From Tetracentron sinense (lineage: Eukaryota; Streptophyta; Magnoliopsida; Trochodendrales; Trochodendraceae): a DNA stretch of 64,000 nt. Shown piece by piece: positions 59,393-64,000 of the stretch. Location of the stretch: assembly GCA_015143295.1 (NCBI GenBank), contig CM026554.1, forward strand, positions 32,563,531 to 32,627,530. Reading direction: 5' to 3'. The notes beneath the pieces were generated by a model. It worked only from the letters and a program-made list of their open reading frames with translations, was not told where the DNA came from and did no database searches. Position numbers and translations under genes: made by a program. How positions within the stretch are numbered: position 1 is the stretch's first letter; every line of letters starts with the position of its first letter.

Positions 59393-59430
59393 GAAATGCA
59401 ATTACACAGGACACAAACAATTATGTGATT
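59393..59430. repeat. 38-bp direct repeat, copy 1
   Basis: GAAATGCAATTACACAGG through TTATGTGATT. It is identical to 59757-59794, and the two copies flank the MITE at 59468-59757. Confidence 0.92.
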
Positions 59431-59467
59431 GGCTCAGGATCCTCTCGAGTTGAACTCGAGAGAATCT

Positions 59468-59757
59468 CTCGAGTTCGAACCCCTAGAGGTCGCCACGTGT
59501 CTCCTTTGACAGCCCTTAACCATGGGTAAGGTTCACCCACCCCTAAGGTTCACCCATCAATCCTTGGTTTTTTTTTTAAATATTAATTCTTTTTTTAAAA
59601 TTAAAAACTTTTTTAATATTAAAAAAACTCTAAAAACAGTTTTTTAATTAAAAATAATAATTAATATATACAAAAAAACCAATGATGGGTGGGTGAACCT
59701 TACCCATGATTAAGGGGTGTCAAAGGAGACGTGGTGACCTCTAGGGGTTCGAACTCG
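59468..59757. mobile_element. Long-arm inverted-repeat MITE (CTCGAGTTCGAACCCC ends)
   Basis: Arms of ~90 bp: CTCGAGTTCGAACCCCTAGA, CACGTGTCTCCTTTGACA, TAAGGTTCACCCA on the left and their reverse complements on the right (GGTGGGTGAACCTTACCC ... AGGGGTTCGAACTCGA). The loop is AT-rich. Related CACCCCTAAGGTTCAC text recurs in the element at 59996-60258. Confidence 0.82.
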
Positions 59758-59794
59758 AAATGCAATTACACAGGACACAAACAATTATGTGATT
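59757..59794. repeat. 38-bp direct repeat, copy 2
   Basis: Same 38 bases as 59393-59430, starting at the last base of the MITE arm. Confidence 0.92.
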
Positions 59795-59995
59795 CGGCCT
59801 AAGCCTATGTCCACAAACAAGATGCGAGAAAGGTAGAGGGGCATGTTTTTGCATATAAGGTGCACATACTCTACAATAACACGAACTCAAGTAATGTGTG
59901 AGGTACGTTATAGTTACTGATGAATCATCAGTGATGACACCTAAAGCTACATTTCCCAATGTATTCCTCCGTTAGGTATTTTTTTTTTTTTGGGA

Positions 59996-60258
59996 AAATA
60001 GTCACCTCCTCAATCGAGGAGGTGACCTACCGTCTCATCCCCCCTTTTTGGGGCCATGTGTCCCCTTTTTTTTTCCCATTAATTGTGGTTAAGATTCAGT
60101 CACCCCTAAGGTTCACACATCCACCTTGGTTTTTAGAAAAAATTATTTTAAAAAATATTAATCACAAGAGATGGTTAATTTCTTAACCATAGTTCTAAGT
60201 GTTTGTGAGATCGAGGAGGAATAATCCCCTCCTCAGTCGAGGTGGTGATTATTGCTCT
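59996..60258. mobile_element. MITE with TCACCTCCTC / GAGGAGG palindromic ends
   Basis: The left end AATAGTCACCTCCTCAATCG and the inverted right end AATAATCACCACCTCGACTG each carry a small palindrome (CTCCTCAATCGAGGAG; CTCCTCAGTCGAGG). The middle has AATTGTGGTTAAGATTCA and CCCCTAAGGTTCACACATCC, words shared with the OCT1 intron repeats and the element at 59468. Confidence 0.68.
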
Positions 60259-60474
60259 TTTTTTTAAGCTTGGTTAGGCAGACCCCTACAAGATATATTG
60301 ATCAAAAAGACGATTATATATGTGGATATTTATATTCAGACTTATCCTTATCAACTATTGGGGTTGACGGAGAGTAGGGCTAGCATTCCTCAGCAATTTA
60401 ATCATTCTAAAATGAGCAGCTAGTTGTGGAGGGTGAGAGTAGGGTTAGCTAGCATTCTTCATTTAGGTTTAGTG

Positions 60475-61213
60475 GTGTAAGATGGATAAAAACAAAAAAA
60501 GAAATGTAGTTTAATCTAAAGTTTATTATGTATTGTTACTATTTAATTTTGACTGTGGCGGCCGTGGGATGGTGATGAAGGGAGGTTTGTCCTGACTCGA
60601 GTGAGGAGAGATGAGATATTGGGGAAGGAGATGGGAGAGGGTAAGGCCTACACAGGTCTGTGGCCCCAATCCATCGCCGCATAACGACACAGTAGCCTGC
60701 GTGAGACGGGCATGAATAGTAACAACTTCCCTAATTAAATATTCATTTTTTTTTTCCTTTTATTTGTGGTAGGAAAATCTGGAAGATAAACTCTTCTACG
60801 GAGAAAGAAAAGTATGTATATCTGGGTATGTATGTGTCTGTGTGTGTTCATGACAACAAAACTTTGAAGAACATCAACAGCAATCTCTTCATTTTTTTCT
60901 CAATAAAAGACAAGAGAGTGAGGAGAAGCGAAAGAGCTCCTGAGTGTACCCTTTGCTTTAGATTTTTCCTTTTGGTTCTATTTCCTTGGGTGGAGTTGGA
61001 AATTTTCAGGGCATATATATATATATATATATATATACCCACTGATAGAATTTCATTTCTCATTTCATTGCTCCCCATTTTAATATTTTTTTTTTATACA
61101 AAAAACTGTGAAGGGGAACTAGAGAGGAGTATGATTTCAAATGGGGGTTCTGAAAAATTGTTTTAGTTCTTGAATTTTTTATTAGCTGCTGAGAAAAAAA
61201 AGAGCTGTTGAAG
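60475..61213 (+). promoter_or_regulatory. Upstream region and probable 5' UTR of the IDD gene
   Basis: No other gene lies between the last MITE and the IDD start. A (TA)n run at 61014-61036 and T-rich tracts (61084-61095) sit in the likely untranslated leader or core promoter. The 112-residue frame at 60828-61166 has no domain and would be an upstream frame at best. The transcription start cannot be fixed from sequence alone. Confidence 0.45.
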
Positions 61214-61364
61214 ATGGCGGCTCCTTCTTCATCGACACCATTCTTCGGAATCAGAGAAGAAGATCAAAACGAGATGAAACAGCAACATTCCTCTGCACCC
61301 ACTTCATCAACAGCTCAAACCACAGCACCTCAGAAGAAAAGGAGGAATCAACCAGGAACACCAA
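61214..61364 (+). CDS. IDD: INDETERMINATE DOMAIN zinc-finger protein, exon 1
   Basis: Exon 1 encodes residues 1-50 plus the first base of codon 51. The ATG at 61214 is the first that leads in frame into the conserved IDD start. The N-terminus is serine/threonine/glutamine-rich. A basic nuclear-localisation motif KKRRNQPGTP occupies residues 41-50, just where IDD proteins carry it. For the protein to continue as N-PDSEVIALSPKT, splicing must occur after CCAA at 61364. The intron then begins GCAAGT, a GC-AG type donor. The nearby GT at 61369 would put exon 2 out of frame. IDD proteins are nuclear DNA-binding regulators of development and of gibberellin and sugar responses in plants. Confidence 0.88.
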
Positions 61365-61534
61365 GCAAGTAGCTATATTTTTTATTTTATAAAAAAGGGA
61401 TCTCTTTCTCAATGATAAGAAACTCTAATTCTAACATTAATATTGGAATGAGTACTTCTTTATCTCCCCAACTATTTTTCTTCTAACTATTGTGATTTTA
61501 TGTTTTTTTTTTTGACTTCTCTTACAACAAACAG

Positions 61535-61931
61535 ATCCAGACTCAGAGGTGATTGCACTATCTCCCAAGACTCTAATGGCCACAAACAGATTCATTTGTG
61601 AGGTATGCAACAAAGGGTTCCAAAGGGAACAAAACCTACAGCTTCACAGAAGAGGACACAACCTCCCTTGGAAGCTAAAGCAGAAGAGTACAAAAGAGGT
61701 GAAGAGGAAGGTGTATCTGTGTCCTGAACCCACATGCGTCCACCACCACCCTTCAAGAGCTCTTGGCGATCTCACAGGCATTAAGAAGCACTTCTCTAGA
61801 AAACATGGTGAGAAGAAGTGGAAGTGTGACAAGTGTTCAAAGAAATATGCAGTGCAATCAGATTGGAAAGCCCATTCCAAGACCTGTGGTACTAGAGAAT
61901 ACAGATGCGATTGTGGAACTCTTTTCTCAAG
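61535..61931 (+). CDS. IDD: INDETERMINATE DOMAIN zinc-finger protein, exon 2
   Basis: Exon 2 encodes most of the conserved ID domain, residues 51-182 and part of 183. ALSPKTLMATNRF leads into zinc finger 1 (C2H2, C72 C75 H88 H92). Finger 2 is at about 111-141 (C113 C118 H136 H141). Finger 3 is at 146-168 (C148 C151 H164 C168, the C2HC type). Finger 4 opens with CDCGTLFSR. A second basic stretch (KLKQKSTKEVKRK, 97-109) lies between fingers 1 and 2. All zinc ligands expected in IDD proteins are present. The acceptor is CAAACAG before 61535; the donor is AAG|GTAATC at 61931/61932, in the usual IDD phase. No defect was seen. Confidence 0.95.
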
Positions 61932-63752
61932 GTAATCACACCCATTATAAATATTAGCAATAATCATTCATCATTTGTAACTTTTGGTTGATTTAATTGT
62001 TATCCTTATTCCTTAGGGTTTTTTTTTTGGGTTTTCGTTCTTTCTGCTACAACTACGTGTAGGGACTGCTCCCACGTGAATAATCTGTGGAACTGGCATG
62101 GTAGTAGAGGTTTCAGAAGACAAAAAAACAGTTCATCTTTCTTCCTCCTAGGAACCACCGCCCTTTTTACTCTTCCTTTCCTTTTCCAATTCACGTGCTG
62201 CCAAGGAGGGTGTTGTTAATTACCAGGTTTGTTCTCTTATGGGTTGGCTAGATGTCACCAGTACTGGGTTCTTGCAGGGTCCCCATTTGATAAAAACGTT
62301 AGGGTTAGGAGGACAAGAGACCAAGATGCTCTCTCTCTCTCTCCTGAAGTTATTCAAGTACAGGTACGGAAGATGGGATTCTCCATTGATAGAAGTGGAG
62401 CTCAAATATTGAAGCTTTGTTAAGTGTTATAGAAATGGGGTTATTGATGCCTGATTTTCATGGTTTTAGAAAAATTCTTGCATTGGAAAACTAGACAATT
62501 CATGGAATTCGCATTTAATAAGGAATTACTCCCTGAAATGGGCTTCTTGATCGATGATTTTTATCAACTTTGAAAAAATTCTCCTCTTACATTTATTGAA
62601 GATCCAGTCCTGAAAATAGGAGTTCTTGGGGATGATTGATTAATAATACTCAACTTTTAGAAAAATTCTTCATTTCTCCTTTTTTAAGTCCCATCCATCT
62701 TTTTGGCAAGTTAAGTTACTTCCTGCAACCACCCCCTTTTTTTCCCATTTTTTTCTTGAACAAAAGAATTTTTTATAGTGGTTGCTTGGACTTACCCTTA
62801 TGGAACTTAGCGGCTATATACCTTAGGTCTCGTTATGTATGAGTTTAGTGTGTGTTAGGGAGCCAAATCGTCTGGGTTTATCTCTGTGGCCTTCCCTGTG
62901 GCCAAGGGTGTTTATTGGTTAGCATCAATTGTACAGTTGTTAAATTCGTACTCTGGCCTTTGAACACCCCTGACCACAGGGTATGCCATAGGGATAAACA
63001 CAGATGATATGCTTTTGTGTGTTAGTTACATGATAACATTTCACCAAAAAAAACACCTTTTTTCCCTCCTACAATTTTTTTTACTTATCTTCCCCTTTTT
63101 TTTTTGGAAGTTACTTACTTATCTTCCCCTTATAGTGGAAGAATTAAACCTTTTTTTTTTCCTGTGAAATTACAGCATTGCTTGATTGAATAAAGAAAAC
63201 AAGTCCTAGGATGGATTTAATTTTACACCAAGGATTTTAATATTTCCAACAAAATCCTAAAATGCATTTCTAACTAGCATCTTTGTGATTGAACAAGAAA
63301 AGAAAAATCTAGCATCTTTGTTTAGACAATTCTTTTGTTAGAGAATTTTTAGATTTTCTTTTCTTACAAGAGATATCCGTAACTTCTTACATCCCATTTC
63401 AGTTTCGTAATTACTGACCAGTGGAGTGGCAGTTTCACAAAAATTTTCTGTATAATTACAAATTAAACTGCCACAATATTTGTACTCAAAATGGAGGGCT
63501 ACGGATACATCTTGAACCCAAAATCCTGTTCAAATTTAAACCCTACTTTTAATATATTCTTTAGTTCAAATAATAATGTTCAATTATTTAATTTGAATTT
63601 GTGGAATAACTCATTGTAAACGTGAGTTTCTGTATACATTTTGTTTTTACTTCTTTTTCTCCCCACTTTTTCTTGTTACTGAAGTAAAGCCTAATTTTCC
63701 TTTGCGACATTTTTACTTTCTATCTGAAATGATTCTTATTCAATTCTTGCAG
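61932..63752 (+). other. IDD intron 2 (1,821 bp)
   Basis: Canonical GT-AG intron between GTAATC and TTGCAG. It holds a small MITE at 62865-63011, a (TC)n run near 62328-62343 and many T-rich tracts. Text near 62775-62830 (GTGGTTGCTTGGACTTA ... CTTAGCGGCTA) also occurs near 50998-51045, so an old dispersed repeat adjoins the MITE. Confidence 0.85.
62865..63011. mobile_element. MITE in IDD intron 2
   Basis: Inverted arms of ~45 bp: AAATCGTCTGGGTTTATCTC, GTGGCCTTCCCTGTGGCC and AAGGGTGTT on the left, against ATATCATCTGTGTTTATCCC, ATGGCATACCCTGTGGTC and AGGGGTGTTC read from the right. Confidence 0.72.
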
Positions 63753-64000
63753 GCGTGATAGTTTCATCACCCACAGGGCCTTCTGTGATGCACTGGCTCA
63801 AGAGAGTGCAAGGCTTCCTACTGGTCTAAACACCATAGGTAGCCATTTATATGGAAGTGGCAATATGGGCTTAGGCTTATCTCAAGTGGGTTCCCAAATT
63901 TCCTCATTACAAGATCAGAACCACCCAATTAGTGATATATTACGGCTTGGTGGAGCCGGGGCACAGCCTTTTAATCACCTTATCCCGCCATCTAACGCTT
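63753..64000 (+). CDS. IDD: INDETERMINATE DOMAIN zinc-finger protein, exon 3 (runs off the window)
   Basis: Exon 3 completes codon 183 (AG|G) and finger 4: RRDSFITHRAFCDALAQESA supplies H190 and C194. It continues with the text typical of one IDD subgroup: LPTGLNTIGSHLYG, GLGLSQVGSQISSLQDQ and SDILRLGGAG. By memory this suggests the clade around Arabidopsis IDD4/5/6 rather than the shoot-gravitropism IDD14-16 group, but the paralogue cannot be fixed. The C-terminal part lies beyond the window. The frame is open to the last base. Confidence 0.92.

Noticed and set aside
60828-61166. 112-residue frame upstream of IDD
   Set aside because: It contains a (TA)n-coded IYIYIYI run and a poly(T) tract and has no domain; it is likely leader or promoter.
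61549-61935. IDD protein starting at the internal methionine codon in exon 2 (61612 region or 61549)
   Set aside because: The conserved nuclear-localisation motif and N-terminus are present in exon 1 and join in frame through a plausible splice.

Overview
The window is nuclear DNA from a flowering plant, most likely a woody dicot with a repeat-rich genome. The evidence is split plant genes with long introns, plant-type Ty1/copia and Ty3/gypsy retrotransposons, CACTA elements, many MITEs, a tRNA-derived SINE and AT-rich spacer DNA. There are no bacterial operons, CRISPR arrays or rRNA genes. Only two host genes look intact. One is an organic cation/carnitine transporter of the OCT1 type on the minus strand, with exons at 13938-14352 and 8145-9349. 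The other is an INDETERMINATE DOMAIN (IDD) C2H2 zinc-finger transcription factor on the plus strand, with exons at 61214-61364, 61535-61931 and 63753 to the window edge, where it runs off.

Layout from left to right. 1-1873 is the 3' half of a Ty1/copia fossil with its LTR. 3268 onward looks like a CACTA end. 4139-6293 is a Sirevirus-like fossil (minus). 8145-14352 is OCT1, whose 4.6-kb intron holds a ~1.9-kb tandem duplication and several MITEs. 14469-19050 is a run of MITEs, including a 1.4-kb fold-back element with an 80-bp minisatellite. 20630-21080 holds short tandem repeats.

21790-41270 is a nested block. A CACTA element (terminus at 21790, transposase remnant at 40780-41270) contains a ~178-bp satellite (22634-24771 and 38878-40085). 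The satellite is split by a 14.1-kb Sirevirus-like element (24777-38872, minus) with two ~1.49-kb LTRs and a 5-bp target duplication. That element is in turn split by a second, 7.4-kb CACTA element (28413-35798; AAT target duplication). The second CACTA carries a captured fragment of a fasciclin-like arabinogalactan protein gene (34931-35600), closest by eye to FLA4/SOS5.

41575-45085 is the 3' half of a Ty3/gypsy chromovirus (Tekay/Del type) with its LTR. 45086-47292 holds small TRIM-like LTR units. 47293-51820 is anonymous spacer. 51821-52285 is a SINE split by a hAT-type MITE. 54054-56498 is a small Ty1/copia element with only gag and protease visible. 57200-60470 is MITE-rich spacer leading to the IDD promoter.

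The two host genes have no evident functional link: one encodes a membrane transporter, the other a nuclear regulator. The main interest is the nested transposon block with its captured host-gene fragment and internal satellite, the recurring TCGA-core palindrome clusters in several unrelated elements, and a non-canonical GC-AG intron in the IDD gene. All identifications come from reading the sequence and from remembered family motifs. No database search or alignment program was run, so repeat boundaries are approximate to a few bases unless a target duplication fixes them.
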